Below, piece by piece: positions 1-8,946 of a stretch of DNA of 64,000 bases. The position numbers were made by a program, and so were the translations under genes. Numbering within the stretch: position 1 is the first letter of the stretch; every line of letters begins with the position of its first letter. Below the pieces are notes generated by a model. The model had not been told where the DNA came from. It did no database searches and worked only from the letters and a program-made list of their open reading frames with translations. Source of the DNA: UBA1163 sp049513055 (GTDB lineage: Bacteria > Desulfobacterota > BSN033 > UBA1163). The stretch is taken from positions 1-64,000 of the forward strand of contig JBEKWN010000004.1 in the NCBI GenBank assembly GCA_049513055.1, in the 5' to 3' direction.

Positions 1-557
1 AACTTACCCTGAGAGATGAGGGCCACATAACCCTGAGCATTACAATGGAGAGGACAGGTAGCTGTGCAAGGTGGTATTCCTCTCCGGTCGATGGTATATT
101 TGAGAGGGACGGCTTGGGGAAAAGGGGTGTAGATGGCCTTTCTCTTTCCAAGTCCCATATCAAATTCATTGGGGAGTGTGACAGGACACTGCGCCACACA
201 ATCTGCGCAGGCCGTGCATTTGGTTACATCTACATAACGGGGTTTCTTCCTGAGGATCACCTTGAAATGTCCAGCTTTCCCTTCGATATGGACCACCTCA
301 GAATAGGTGAGGAGGTTGATATTGGGATGGTTGGCTGTATCCACCATCTTGGGCGTGATGATACAAGCGGAACAATCAAGGGTCGGAAAGGTCTTGTCCA
401 GTTGGGCCATATGGCCACCAATAGAAGGGTCCTTCTCCACCAAATGGACCTTAAATCCTTTCTCAGCGATGTCCAAGGCGGCCTGCATCCCTGCAATGCC
501 CGCACCAATCACCAGGGCCTCAGGAATCACATCTTTATGGCTTTCATTTTCCATCAT
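1..557 (-). CDS. hdrA: HdrA-like FAD/Fe-S protein, N-terminal part (runs off left edge)
   Basis: Open reading frame entering from the left window edge; 185 residues are visible and there is no stop. The N-terminus has an FAD dinucleotide-binding motif (V-I-G-A-G-I-A-G, about residues 16-23), then a C-S-A-C motif near residue 63 and a ferredoxin-like C-T-A-C-A-D-C-V-A-Q-C-P near residue 114. This order is typical of heterodisulfide reductase subunit A, the flavin-bifurcating electron hub of Hdr complexes. The last visible residues (P-L-H-C-N-A-Q-G-Y-V-A-L-I) match the extended HdrA-like proteins of Deltaproteobacteria. Two consecutive ATGs (557 and 554) follow a G-rich stretch and either could be the start. 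It lies downstream of the Etf and acyl-CoA dehydrogenase genes on the same strand, separated by two GC-rich hairpins, so it may be transcribed separately. The partner subunits would lie outside the window. Confidence 0.85.
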   Translation of the reverse strand, partial: MMENESHKDVIPEALVIGAGIAGMQAALDIAEKGFKVHLVEKDPSIGGHMAQLDKTFPTLDCSACIITPKMVDTANHPNINLLTYSEVVHIEGKAGHFKVILRKKPRYVDVTKCTACADCVAQCPVTLPNEFDMGLGKRKAIYTPFPQAVPLKYTIDRRGIPPCTATCPLHCNAQGYVALISQGK

Positions 558-570
558 CAACTAATAAATT

Positions 571-665
571 CCCCCTCTCCCTTGACGGGAGAGGGTTGGG
601 GTGAGGGTGATTTAAATTGATCTTTTCCCCCTCCCCTTCATCCCCTCCCCTGGCGGGAGGGGATT
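571..665. repeat. Two GC-rich REP-like hairpins
   Basis: Two adjacent perfect hairpins, each with 9-bp arms and a 5-nt loop: CCCTCTCCC/GGGAGAGGG with loop TTGAC at 573-595, and TCCCCTCCC/GGGAGGGGA with loop CTGGC at 641-663. The composition differs from the flanking sequence and resembles dispersed palindromic repeats. They separate the acyl-CoA dehydrogenase from the hdrA-like gene and could act as a terminator or mRNA-stabilising element on the minus strand. Confidence 0.6.
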
Positions 666-675
666 GAGGATAGAT

Positions 676-1830
676 TTATTTCAGTTTTCCAATCAATGCC
701 GAAGCAATCGTATTTTTCTGAATCTCTTTTGTCCCTTCGTAAATTTCTGTGATCTTGGCATCCCGATAGAACCGCTCTACTTCGTATTCGGTGATGTAAC
801 CATAACCTCCAAAGATCTGGATGGCTTCATCAGCCACCTCCACAGCTGTCCTTCCTGCAAACATCTTGGCCATGGAAGTGAGTTTCGGATCGATTCTTTT
901 CAGATCATAGTTCCATGCCGCCTTATAGGTCAACAGTCTCGCCGTCTCAATCTTCGTGGCCATATCAGCCAATTTGTGTTGGGTGATCTGAAAATCAACC
1001 AGTTTTTTTCCAAACTGTTCCCTCTGTTTGGCATAGTCCAGTGCCCGATCAAAAGCTCCTTGGGCGATGCCGAGAGCTTGGGCAGCGATCTCAATTCGGC
1101 TTTCATCGAAAAATTCAAGGACCTGATAAAATCCTTTATTTTCTTCACCGAGAAGATTGTTCAAAGGCACTCTGACATCGCTGAAGGAAAGTTCAGCCGT
1201 TGAGGTCATTCGAATGCCCATTTTAGGTGTGATCTCTGTTGCGTCTAACCCTTTTGTCCCTTTTTCAACAATGATTGTGCATTGACCTCGATAAGGAGGT
1301 TTAGCACTTGGATCCGTTTGACAAAGAACGACAAAGAAATCTGCAAGGCTTCCATTGGTGATAAATGTCTTGGTCCCATTGATCACAAAGGAATCTCCTT
1401 GCTTTAATGCCGTGGTTGACATGGTGGTAATATCACTTCCGTGGTTAGGTTCTGTATAGGCACCTCCGGAGATGAATTCTCCCTTGGCGATAGGAATAAG
1501 ATACTTCTTCTTTTGTTCATTTGTTCCAAAACGGAGAACGACCTCAGAGGAAAAATCAGCCAGACTCACTGCCACGCCGACCCCGGAGTCCTTCCGGCAA
1601 AATTCTTCAACGATGAGAATATTCTCGAAGACACCATAACCCTGACCTCCGTATTCCTCAGGGAAGTGAATGCCGATAAATCCCAGCTTGGCAGCTTTCT
1701 TCCAGATCTCTTTAGGAAAGGTATGGGTCTGCTCCCATTCCAGAATCTTTTCCTTATCATATTCTCCCTGGATGAATTCCCTGGCTGCCTTCTGAATATC
1801 CTTCTGTTCTGATGTCAATTCAAAATCCAT
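676..1830 (-). CDS. Acyl-CoA dehydrogenase (short-chain/butyryl type)
   Basis: 384-residue flavoprotein of normal family length that oxidises an acyl-CoA to the 2-enoyl-CoA and passes electrons to Etf. The N-terminus (M-D-F-E-L-T-S-E-Q) is typical. The FAD/substrate motif reads Y-T-E-P-N-H-G-S-D near residue 130, with His where many short-chain enzymes have Ala. The C-terminal catalytic motif I-Y-E-G-T-K-E-I-Q places the base at about Glu365. It lies about 100 bp downstream of etfA on the same strand, so it probably belongs to the Etf-NuoEFG transcription unit and donates electrons to that Etf. The substrate cannot be told from sequence; butyryl-CoA, glutaryl-CoA and cyclic acyl-CoAs are all possible. 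Confidence 0.92.
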   Translation of the reverse strand: MDFELTSEQKDIQKAAREFIQGEYDKEKILEWEQTHTFPKEIWKKAAKLGFIGIHFPEEYGGQGYGVFENILIVEEFCRKDSGVGVAVSLADFSSEVVLRFGTNEQKKKYLIPIAKGEFISGGAYTEPNHGSDITTMSTTALKQGDSFVINGTKTFITNGSLADFFVVLCQTDPSAKPPYRGQCTIIVEKGTKGLDATEITPKMGIRMTSTAELSFSDVRVPLNNLLGEENKGFYQVLEFFDESRIEIAAQALGIAQGAFDRALDYAKQREQFGKKLVDFQITQHKLADMATKIETARLLTYKAAWNYDLKRIDPKLTSMAKMFAGRTAVEVADEAIQIFGGYGYITEYEVERFYRDAKITEIYEGTKEIQKNTIASALIGKLK

Positions 1831-1845
1831 GTCTCACCTCATCCC

Positions 1846-1935
1846 AGTTCGGAGTAATTAGTTCGGAGTTCGGAGAAAATCTTGTTAAGAGAATTAGTAC
1901 TAGTTAGGTTTTGACTCCGAACTCCCAACTCCGAG
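1846..1935. repeat. Inverted repeat built from GTTCGGAGT units
   Basis: Between etfA and the acyl-CoA dehydrogenase. AGTTCGGAGT (1846-1855, with further partial copies to about 1875) is matched by its complement ACTCCGAACT at 1914-1923 and a degenerate copy to 1933. The whole spacer can fold back on itself. It may be a dispersed repeat or an intercistronic processing hairpin. Confidence 0.5.
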
Positions 1936-1938
1936 CTC

Positions 1939-2922
1939 CTAACTTTTCTGTTTGAATTCTTTGATCTTATTTTTTAAGACAGGGACGATTTTGAATAAAT
2001 CTGCCACAATCCCGTATTGAGCGACGCTGAAGATAGGAGCTTTGGGATCTTTATTAATAGCAATTACTGTTCCAGCACCTTTCATCCCTGCCACATGCTG
2101 GAAAGCGCCGCTGATGCCGATGGCGATATAGACCTTCGGTTTTACTGTTTTCCCAGAAGTCCCCACCTGACGGTCCTTGGGCAACCACTTCTTATCTACC
2201 ACAGGCCTGGAGCAGGAGAGGGTTCCTCCTATTGCATCGGCAAATTCCTTGACTATTGGGATATTTTCGGCTTCCTTGATCCCTCTTCCTATTGAGACCA
2301 GAATATCTGCCTGTGTAATATCTACTTCGCCAATAGCGGCTTCCACATACTGGAGAAAACGTCTGGCCAGACCTTCATCGGTCAAGGGCGAAGGAAGCTT
2401 CACCATTTCACCCGGAAGAGCCTCTTTTTCTAAAACCGGAAAAGCCCCAGAACGAAGGGTCACCATGTAGGGTCCTTTCTTCAAAAAGGAGACCGTTGCA
2501 TTGACTTTTCCTCCATAGAGTTGGCGGGTGAGTGAAAAGGCTTCTCCTGTTGCCTCAATCCCAATGCAGTCCGTAGCCAGGGGCATCTTTAAATGAGCAG
2601 CGAGGCCAGGAGCAAAGTCCATGCCCATGGCTGTATGTCCGATCAGGGTGAGTAAAGGTTTCCTCTCAGTGATCAGCTGGGTAAGAACTTTTTCATAAGT
2701 CTCGGAGTTGTAAACTTCGAGGCGTTCATCCTCGATAAGAAAAACCTTATGGGCTTTCGGTTTGAGGGCCTCGGCTAACTGGTTTACTCCCTTACCCAAA
2801 AGGGCCACTCCGATCTCTGCACCGATGCTCTCTGCTAATTGTCTCCCTTTGGAGAGCATCTCCCATGTCACATCCCTCAATTCTCCACGTCGATGTTCTG
2901 CTAGGACGATGATCTCTTTCAT
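1939..2922 (-). CDS. etfA: Electron transfer flavoprotein alpha subunit
   Basis: 327 residues, the usual EtfA length. The C-terminal FAD domain is clear, with a V-S-I-G-R-G-I-K segment near residue 210 and the K-V-Y-I-A-I-G-I-S-G-A-F-Q-H motif near 265-280, which binds the adenosyl part of FAD. The N-terminal domain resembles EtfB. Together with EtfB it carries electrons from acyl-CoA dehydrogenases. The start ATG overlaps the etfB stop by one base, so the two are translationally coupled. Whether this Etf is of the bifurcating class was not resolved by eye. Confidence 0.95.
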   Translation of the reverse strand: MKEIIVLAEHRRGELRDVTWEMLSKGRQLAESIGAEIGVALLGKGVNQLAEALKPKAHKVFLIEDERLEVYNSETYEKVLTQLITERKPLLTLIGHTAMGMDFAPGLAAHLKMPLATDCIGIEATGEAFSLTRQLYGGKVNATVSFLKKGPYMVTLRSGAFPVLEKEALPGEMVKLPSPLTDEGLARRFLQYVEAAIGEVDITQADILVSIGRGIKEAENIPIVKEFADAIGGTLSCSRPVVDKKWLPKDRQVGTSGKTVKPKVYIAIGISGAFQHVAGMKGAGTVIAINKDPKAPIFSVAQYGIVADLFKIVPVLKNKIKEFKQKS

Positions 2923-3713
2923 CAGGCGAGCCCTCCTTTATCTTTCAGAATATCGAAAACTTTCAGTGCGACCTCTTCAGGTTTTCCCTCCAACATCTCC
3001 GCTCCTTCACCGACTGGAGGAAGGAAAATCTTTTCCAACTGAATATCCGAACCGGAAAGGCCAACCTCTTCAGCCTTCAGATTGAGATCTGAAACCCCAA
3101 AGGTTTTAATCTCTTTTTTAGCTACCTTTCGGATGCCCATAATGGAGACATAGCGGGGTTCATTGATTCCAGTTTGAATGGTAAGAACCGCGGGGAGGTC
3201 GATTTCGTAAACTTCCTCTAAACCCCCTTCCAATTCTCGATGGACCTTGACCTTCTTGTCTTGGGCTTCGAGGCGGGTGACTAAAGCGGCATGAGGGATT
3301 CCAAGCAGTTCGGCCAGGACCACTCCCACTTGCCCATATCCATCGTCTTCGGCTTGAGTGCCTGTGAGAATGAGGTCATAAGGAATTTTTCGAATCGCCT
3401 CTGCCAAAATCTTTGCCGTGACAAAGCCGTCTGATCCATCAAAAGCAGGATCGGTTAACCGGATGGCATCCTCCGCGCCCATGGCCAGACATTTTCTCAG
3501 GGATTCATTCGAATCTTCTCCTCCGATGGAGAGAACCGTTACCGTCCCGCCCAATTTCTCCTTGAGCAGGATGGCCTCTTCAATCGCATAACTGTCCCAC
3601 TCGTTGAGATCGAACGCGAGCCCACTTTTATCGATGTCTTTTCCTGATTTGCCGATGGAAACATCTGCATCAGCTGTTTCCGGGACCCTTTTTATACAGA
3701 CAATAATGTTCAT
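2922..3713 (-). CDS. etfB: Electron transfer flavoprotein beta subunit
   Basis: 263 residues, beginning M-N-I-I-V-C-I-K-R-V-P-E-T, a standard EtfB start. The nucleotide-binding loop is seen near residues 117-135 (T-G-T-Q-A-E-D-D-G-Y-G-Q-V-G), where AMP or a second FAD binds. The ATG follows the stop of the NuoG-like gene with no gap, and a GGAGG ribosome site sits inside the end of that gene. This tight packing argues that Etf works with the NuoEFG-like complex. It pairs with EtfA immediately downstream. Confidence 0.95.
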   Translation of the reverse strand: MNIIVCIKRVPETADADVSIGKSGKDIDKSGLAFDLNEWDSYAIEEAILLKEKLGGTVTVLSIGGEDSNESLRKCLAMGAEDAIRLTDPAFDGSDGFVTAKILAEAIRKIPYDLILTGTQAEDDGYGQVGVVLAELLGIPHAALVTRLEAQDKKVKVHRELEGGLEEVYEIDLPAVLTIQTGINEPRYVSIMGIRKVAKKEIKTFGVSDLNLKAEEVGLSGSDIQLEKIFLPPVGEGAEMLEGKPEEVALKVFDILKDKGGLA

Positions 3714-6257
3714 TCAATTTCCTCCTTTCCTTAAACTTTCAACTTTTATCGAAGAGATGCCTCCATCATCAATGAGAGGGGAGGGGTAGGGGGAAGTGAT
3801 CACCCCCCCAAATATTCTTGAAGAATATTTCACTTTCATTTGCAAAGATCGACCGTCATGAGTGGATACCTGTACTACCTCCCCATCTTCTATCTTGAGA
3901 CGATGACCATCTTCTGGATTCATTTCGAGGTAAGGTTTTTCTGAAACACTTTTTAAAGCATCGCTTTTTGAACTGAGAAGACCGGATTGAAAAAGAGAAG
4001 GTCTTTGGATCAGATGGAAAGGATAGCCTTCCGGATTTTGATGGACTGTTCCTCCATTGACAGGTATCAGTTTTGCTTTTCCTATCGGGAACCCTTCCGC
4101 ATAGAGGTAAGGGGAACCATTTGGCCATTGTTCTCCGTCCTGAATACCTCGGTAATGAGGAAGATCACGACCAATCTCTTCAAAGATGGCCTCTGGGGTT
4201 TCTCCTGGGATGGGACATTCAAGAAGGCGAAGCAAGGAAAGGAAAATATCAAAATCCGATTTTGACTGCCCAAGGGGGGAACGAAGGGGATTCAATTTTT
4301 GAACCCTTCGCTCCAGGTTTGTAAACGTTCCTCCTTTTTCTACAAAGGAACATGCAGGGAGAACAACGTGAGCCTTCTCCGCTGTTTCAGTCATGAAGAG
4401 GTCTTGGACGATAATCAAAGGAATCTTTTCTAAAGCCTGTCTTCCAAAGGCAGGAGAAGAGACAAAGGGATTTCCTCCGATGAGATAGAGTGCTTTTAAT
4501 TTTCCTTCGAGAGCCTTTGGCAGGAGATCTTTCTTTCCATCTTCCTCCATATAAGAAAAGAGCCCCATATCGATGGCTCCTTGATCGTTGCATTTTTCTA
4601 AGAGGATGAGGATGCCACAGGATTCCTTTCCCATGTGGCCTGTGACGAGAGCGAGGTTGGAGGAAGCCATGGCAATCTCTTTTGGATCGAGGTGTGACCA
4701 AAGGCCAGATCCGATCAGGATCATTGCCTTCTTGGCTTGGGCATAGATTCTGGCTGCTTTTTCAACTTCTGTTTTATTAGCTTCGGTCATTCCAGAGGCT
4801 TCAGGTTGAAAAGTAGAGATCTCCTCCCTTAGTTCTTTTATTCCTTCTGCCCTCTCTTCGATGAACCCTTTATCCTCCAGGCCTTCTTTGAATATCGTTT
4901 GGATCATTGCGTTGATTAGGGAGATTTCCATCCCCGGCCGATCAAGAAGGGTGATGGAGGGAAAAAGGAGTGGAGAAATTTGTGTGGCCCGGGTGAGGCC
5001 GATATCATAGCTCCCCAGCACAATCAATTGAGCTCTATTTCGTCGAATGGCCAGATGGATCTCGTTCTTGATAATCGGATGTGTCTGAGTCGGGTCTACA
5101 CCGATGACCAAGATGCAATCTGCTTTGCGAATCTCTCGGATCGAGTTGGTTGAAGCAGCCATGCCCAATGTCTTTGCCAACCCTTCTGTCAATCCACGGG
5201 TAGAAGCCTCACCACCCTGTGCGATCTGGTTCGTTCCGATAGCATTTTGAAATAATTTTTTTAAAAGATAGTATTCCTCATTGGTCAAACGGCTGGAGGC
5301 AATGCCGGCAATGGCCTCTGGACCATATTGATCTTTAATCGCTTCAAGCTTCTGCGCCATCAATTGGAGGGCTTCCTCCCAGGATGCCTCTTTGAAAGTT
5401 CCATTCACTCTTAGGAGTGGCGTCTTGATTCTTTCCGGGTGGTCAACGAAGTCCCATCCGAAGCGACCCTTGACACATAGATTTCCATCACTCGGCCCCT
5501 TCTTAGGATCAGAAAAGACCCGCCTGATCTCTCCTCCCTTTGAGCCTATCGTGAGGGAACATCCGCATGCACAATAAGGGCAGGGCGTGGTCGTCTCCCT
5601 CAATTCCCACGCCTTGATCGTGTAGTCGAAACGATCACTGGTGATCGCGCCCACTGGGCAGGTGTCCATACATTGGCCACAAAATTCGCATTGGAGGGGT
5701 CGATGAAAATCTGTGTCAATCACCGTTTTGATTCCTCTTTTTGAAAAAGAAAGCTCTCCGACTCCCTGTACTTCATCACAGATTCGAACGCACCGGCCGC
5801 AGAGAATACATTTATCCGAGTCCCTCTGAAGAAGAGGTGAACGATCATCCGCAGGAAAAGACATTCGCTCCCAAGGGTAGAGTGTCTCGACCACGCCATA
5901 CTCGTAGACCAACGTTTGAAGTGCGCATTCTCCTTCCTTTTCGCACCTGGGGCAGATCATAGGATGGTTGAGCAAGATGAATTGAAGTTGCAGTCTTCTG
6001 GAATCTAAAATTTCAGGGGAATGGGTGATGATCTCCATGCCATTTTTTGCAGGCGTAAAACAGGCTGGCAGGAGTTCAGACTTTCCTTTCTGCTGGACGA
6101 CGCAGAGACGGCAAGCCCCAAAGGGGATGAGCCTTCGATCGTGGCAGAGAGTGGGGATTCGAATACCAGCTAATTGGGTGGCCTCGAGAATGGTTCTCCC
6201 TTTCTCAACGTCTACTTCGACTCCATCAATCTTCAGTTTAATCGTTTGATTTTTCAT
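3714..6257 (-). CDS. NuoG-like molybdopterin-fold Fe-S subunit without the Cys/Sec ligand
   Basis: 847 residues. Clusters in order: plant-type [2Fe-2S] (Cys38, 49, 52, 66), a His98-Cys102-Cys105-Cys111 cluster, two [4Fe-4S] ferredoxin motifs (Cys150/153/156/160 and 190/193/196/200), then the [4Fe-4S] of the molybdopterin domain (Cys226, 229, 233, 261). The rest is the bis-MGD oxidoreductase fold of NuoG and formate dehydrogenase alpha subunits. Where formate dehydrogenases carry the metal-binding Cys or Sec, this protein reads N-Q-I-A-Q-G-G-E-A-S (about residues 343-352), so formate dehydrogenase activity looks unlikely. It follows nuoF directly and precedes etfB without a gap. I infer an electron-relay subunit linking NuoEF (NADH) to Etf or Hdr. 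It is too closely fitted with soluble partners, and has no membrane neighbours, to be ordinary Complex I. Confidence 0.85.
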   Translation of the reverse strand: MKNQTIKLKIDGVEVDVEKGRTILEATQLAGIRIPTLCHDRRLIPFGACRLCVVQQKGKSELLPACFTPAKNGMEIITHSPEILDSRRLQLQFILLNHPMICPRCEKEGECALQTLVYEYGVVETLYPWERMSFPADDRSPLLQRDSDKCILCGRCVRICDEVQGVGELSFSKRGIKTVIDTDFHRPLQCEFCGQCMDTCPVGAITSDRFDYTIKAWELRETTTPCPYCACGCSLTIGSKGGEIRRVFSDPKKGPSDGNLCVKGRFGWDFVDHPERIKTPLLRVNGTFKEASWEEALQLMAQKLEAIKDQYGPEAIAGIASSRLTNEEYYLLKKLFQNAIGTNQIAQGGEASTRGLTEGLAKTLGMAASTNSIREIRKADCILVIGVDPTQTHPIIKNEIHLAIRRNRAQLIVLGSYDIGLTRATQISPLLFPSITLLDRPGMEISLINAMIQTIFKEGLEDKGFIEERAEGIKELREEISTFQPEASGMTEANKTEVEKAARIYAQAKKAMILIGSGLWSHLDPKEIAMASSNLALVTGHMGKESCGILILLEKCNDQGAIDMGLFSYMEEDGKKDLLPKALEGKLKALYLIGGNPFVSSPAFGRQALEKIPLIIVQDLFMTETAEKAHVVLPACSFVEKGGTFTNLERRVQKLNPLRSPLGQSKSDFDIFLSLLRLLECPIPGETPEAIFEEIGRDLPHYRGIQDGEQWPNGSPYLYAEGFPIGKAKLIPVNGGTVHQNPEGYPFHLIQRPSLFQSGLLSSKSDALKSVSEKPYLEMNPEDGHRLKIEDGEVVQVSTHDGRSLQMKVKYSSRIFGGVITSPYPSPLIDDGGISSIKVESLRKGGN

Positions 6258-8045
6258 TTATTCAATCGCATTAAACTTACATGCCTGGATACATGACCGA
6301 CACCTGATACATTTTTCCAAGTGAATGGCGGCCGGTGTTTTTTTCTCCCATGTGATCGCATCCATTGGGCATGCCTTTTTGCAGAGACCACACATCTTAC
6401 ACTTTTCTTGGTCGACCCGGAATTGAATCAGATCCACACAGACCAGAGCAGGACATTGCTTGTCAAGAATGTGTGCTTCATATTCATTTCGGAAATAACG
6501 AATCGTGGAGAGAACAGGATTAGGTGCGGTCTTTCCTAGCCCACAGTGGGAAGTCTCTTTAATATGGTGGCCCAGTCGTTCCAGTCTTTCGATATCCTCC
6601 ATCTCCCCTTTACCCATGGTGATCCGATTCAAGATATTGAGCATCACCTTCATCCCTACTCGGCAGGGAACGCATTTACCGCAGGATTCATCCACAGAGA
6701 AGTCAGTAAAGAATCGGGCTGTATCGACCATGCAGGTGGAGTCGTTCATCACGACCAGACCACCGGAACCCATCATGGCTCCTGCTTCATCGAGGGAGTC
6801 GAAATCTACCTCTATATCTAAAAGAGATGCTGGAAGGCAGGCTCCGGAAGGCCCACCAATCTGAACTGCTTTGAACTCTCTCTTCTCAGGGATTCCCCCT
6901 CCAATATCATAGACAATTGTTTGAAGAGCCGTTCCCATAGGAACCTCAATGAGGCCCACATTATTGACCATCCCTGTGAGGGCGAAGACTTTGGTCCCTT
7001 TCGATCTTCCTGTTCCCAGAGAGGCGAACCACTGCCCACCCTTTAAGAGAATAGGGGGCACATTAGCAAAGGTTTCAACGTTGTTGAGAACGGTCGGTTG
7101 CCCCCATAACCCGGCCTCGGTAGAACGGGGTGGTTTAATCCTCGGCATTCCTCTTTTCCCTTCGAGGGAATACATGAGAGCCGTCGATTCTCCACACACA
7201 AAGGCTCCAGCACCGGGATAGATACCGATATCAAAATCGAAACCGGAACCGAGTATATCCTTCCCCAAAAGCCCATAGTTTCTAGCCTGCTCAATGGCGA
7301 TGTTGAGTCGATGAATGGCGAGAGGATACTCTGCCCTAACATAGATGTACCCTTGATGAGCCTCCAGGGCATAACCGCCAATGATCATCCCTTCCAAAAC
7401 TGAGTGAGGATCCGCTTCCAGGACAGAACGATCCATGAAAGCGCCCGGGTCTCCTTCGTCTCCATTGCAGATGACATATTTCGGAAACGAGTCGTAACGG
7501 CGTCCCTCTTCCCATTTTAAACCGGTTGGAAAACCAGCTCCTCCTCGGCCTCTCAGGCCGGAAATCTTTACCTCCTGGATCACCTCTTCAGGGGTCATGG
7601 AAGAGAGGACTTTTGAGAGAGCGGCATATCCATCTCGAGCGATATATTCATCGATATTTTCTGCATCGATCAGACCTCGATTTCTGAGGGCTCTCAGCAC
7701 CTGATGCTGGAAGAAAGGAATATCCTTCAACAGTGGGACCTTTTCTTTAATGGTCGGTCCTGTATATAAGAACTTCTCTACAGGCCTTCCTTTCAGGAAA
7801 TGTTCCTCCACAAGAAAGGGGATATCCTCCGGTGTGAGCTTTTTATAGAAAATACCTTCAGGATAGACCACCATAATGGGGCCTTCGGCACAGAAGCCGT
7901 TGCATCCTGTGATGACGACCTTCACCTCATCGGAAAGACCCCGACCCTTCAATTCTGACTCGAGGCGCTCCTTCACATTCAAGGAGCCGCAGGAAACACA
8001 TCCTGTTCCAGCGCATACCATGAGGTGAGTTCGGTAGGTTTTCAT
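6258..8045 (-). CDS. NuoF/HndC-type NADH-binding flavoprotein subunit
   Basis: 595 residues, longer than Complex I NuoF (about 430) and matching HydB/HndC of bifurcating hydrogenases. An N-terminal thioredoxin-like [2Fe-2S] domain (Cys11, Cys16 and a C-N-G-F-C motif near residue 50) is followed by the FMN/NADH core with G-R-G-G-A-G-F-P-T-G and the C-N-G-D-E-G-D-P-G-A-F loop. A [4Fe-4S] site follows (C-G-K-C-V-P-C at about 455-461 and H-C-G-L-G-K near 500), then a C-terminal two-[4Fe-4S] ferredoxin from about residue 549. It should exchange hydride with NAD(P)H and pass electrons through FMN to the Fe-S chain. It abuts the NuoG-like gene. Confidence 0.92.
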   Translation of the reverse strand: MKTYRTHLMVCAGTGCVSCGSLNVKERLESELKGRGLSDEVKVVITGCNGFCAEGPIMVVYPEGIFYKKLTPEDIPFLVEEHFLKGRPVEKFLYTGPTIKEKVPLLKDIPFFQHQVLRALRNRGLIDAENIDEYIARDGYAALSKVLSSMTPEEVIQEVKISGLRGRGGAGFPTGLKWEEGRRYDSFPKYVICNGDEGDPGAFMDRSVLEADPHSVLEGMIIGGYALEAHQGYIYVRAEYPLAIHRLNIAIEQARNYGLLGKDILGSGFDFDIGIYPGAGAFVCGESTALMYSLEGKRGMPRIKPPRSTEAGLWGQPTVLNNVETFANVPPILLKGGQWFASLGTGRSKGTKVFALTGMVNNVGLIEVPMGTALQTIVYDIGGGIPEKREFKAVQIGGPSGACLPASLLDIEVDFDSLDEAGAMMGSGGLVVMNDSTCMVDTARFFTDFSVDESCGKCVPCRVGMKVMLNILNRITMGKGEMEDIERLERLGHHIKETSHCGLGKTAPNPVLSTIRYFRNEYEAHILDKQCPALVCVDLIQFRVDQEKCKMCGLCKKACPMDAITWEKKTPAAIHLEKCIRCRSCIQACKFNAIE

Positions 8046-8069
8046 CCTTTTACTTCAAATTTGATCGAA

Positions 8070-8459
8070 TTAGTAAGTCGTCTCACTTCCTCTTGCCAAC
8101 GCATAAGCCTCGACGATCTCTCCATTTAAGACATGGTGAATCAATATCTCTTTCATTTTCTCTTCATTGAGGTCACAATATTTGACAGGCGGTTTTCCAA
8201 GAATTTCCACGGTGGCCATAGGTTCCCGACTACAAAGCCCTGCACATCCAGAGGTCGTCACCCTCACATCATTGATTTTTCTTTCTTCAATCTCTTTTAG
8301 GACAACAGACATTAATTTTCTGGCTCCGGCGGCGATGCCGCAAGTGCCCATGTGAATGTTGATCCTTGCCCGGAAGCCTCCCTCCCTCAGAACCGTGGTG
8401 GACCGAACCTCTTCTTTGATCCGTTTTAAGTCTTCAATCGTTAGTTTGGCCATCGCCAT
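8070..8459 (-). CDS. HndB-like small [2Fe-2S] ferredoxin subunit
   Basis: 129-residue thioredoxin-like [2Fe-2S] protein with cysteines in H-M-G-T-C-G-I-A-A-G, S-G-C-A-G-L-C-S-R-E-P and K-Y-C-D, the pattern of HndB-type subunits of NADP-reducing hydrogenases. The frame is open further upstream, but an AGGAG site just inside the end of nuoE points to the ATG at 8459 or the one at 8453. It sits between nuoE and nuoF as in bifurcating hydrogenase operons and presumably carries electrons inside the same complex. Confidence 0.85.
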   Translation of the reverse strand: MAMAKLTIEDLKRIKEEVRSTTVLREGGFRARINIHMGTCGIAAGARKLMSVVLKEIEERKINDVRVTTSGCAGLCSREPMATVEILGKPPVKYCDLNEEKMKEILIHHVLNGEIVEAYALARGSETTY

Positions 8460-8466
8460 TGATCTC

Positions 8467-8946
8467 CTATGGGTAAGACCGCACAATTTCAATCGCCTTG
8501 CCCGGACTGACCATACCGTAAGTGTCATGGCCTACGACCAAAACCGGGGCTAAACCGCAAGCGCCAAGGCATCGCACCGCTTCCAAAGAAAATTTTCGAT
8601 CCTGTGTGATCCCTCCAACTTCCACATGGAGTTCTCTCTGGAGATTGTCTAAAATCTGTTTCGATCCTTTTACATAACAGGCTGTTCCAAGACACACTCG
8701 GATAATGTGTCTTCCCCTTGGGGTGGTTGTGAAGAATGTATAAAAAGAGACAACCCCATAAACTTGAGAAGAGGGGAGATGAAGTCCCTGTGAAATTCGA
8801 TGTTGGACTTTCTTGGGAAGGTATCCACAGATATCCTGGACCTCTTTTAATACAGGGATGAGTGCGCCATGTTTTTCTCTATATTTGTCGATCACCTGAT
8901 CAATCTTTCCCCATTCTTCTCGGGAAATCTCTTCTGCCCATCTCAT
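8467..8946 (-). CDS. NuoE/HndA-type [2Fe-2S] subunit
   Basis: 159 residues from the chosen start. Helical N-terminus followed by a thioredoxin-like domain with C-L-G-T-A-C and C-L-G-A-C-G-L-A-P, the four [2Fe-2S] ligands of NuoE (24-kDa subunit). The ATG at 8946 overlaps the stop of the upstream ATPase gene (ATGA) and has GGAG seven bases before it; a longer in-frame start at 8997 would run into the upstream gene. It is the electron partner of NuoF and part of the soluble NuoEFG-like complex. Confidence 0.92.
   Translation of the reverse strand: MRWAEEISREEWGKIDQVIDKYREKHGALIPVLKEVQDICGYLPKKVQHRISQGLHLPSSQVYGVVSFYTFFTTTPRGRHIIRVCLGTACYVKGSKQILDNLQRELHVEVGGITQDRKFSLEAVRCLGACGLAPVLVVGHDTYGMVSPGKAIEIVRSYP

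Noticed and set aside
45..620. 191-codon plus-strand frame at the left edge
   Set aside because: The opposite strand encodes a clear HdrA N-terminus; the plus-strand product has no recognisable features and runs into the hairpin repeats.
571..665. CRISPR-like repeats
   Set aside because: Two different hairpins only, no regular spacing or spacers.
3714..6257. Formate dehydrogenase alpha subunit
   Set aside because: The overall fold and Fe-S motifs fit, but the Cys/Sec ligand is missing at residues 343-352 and no in-frame TGA is present there.
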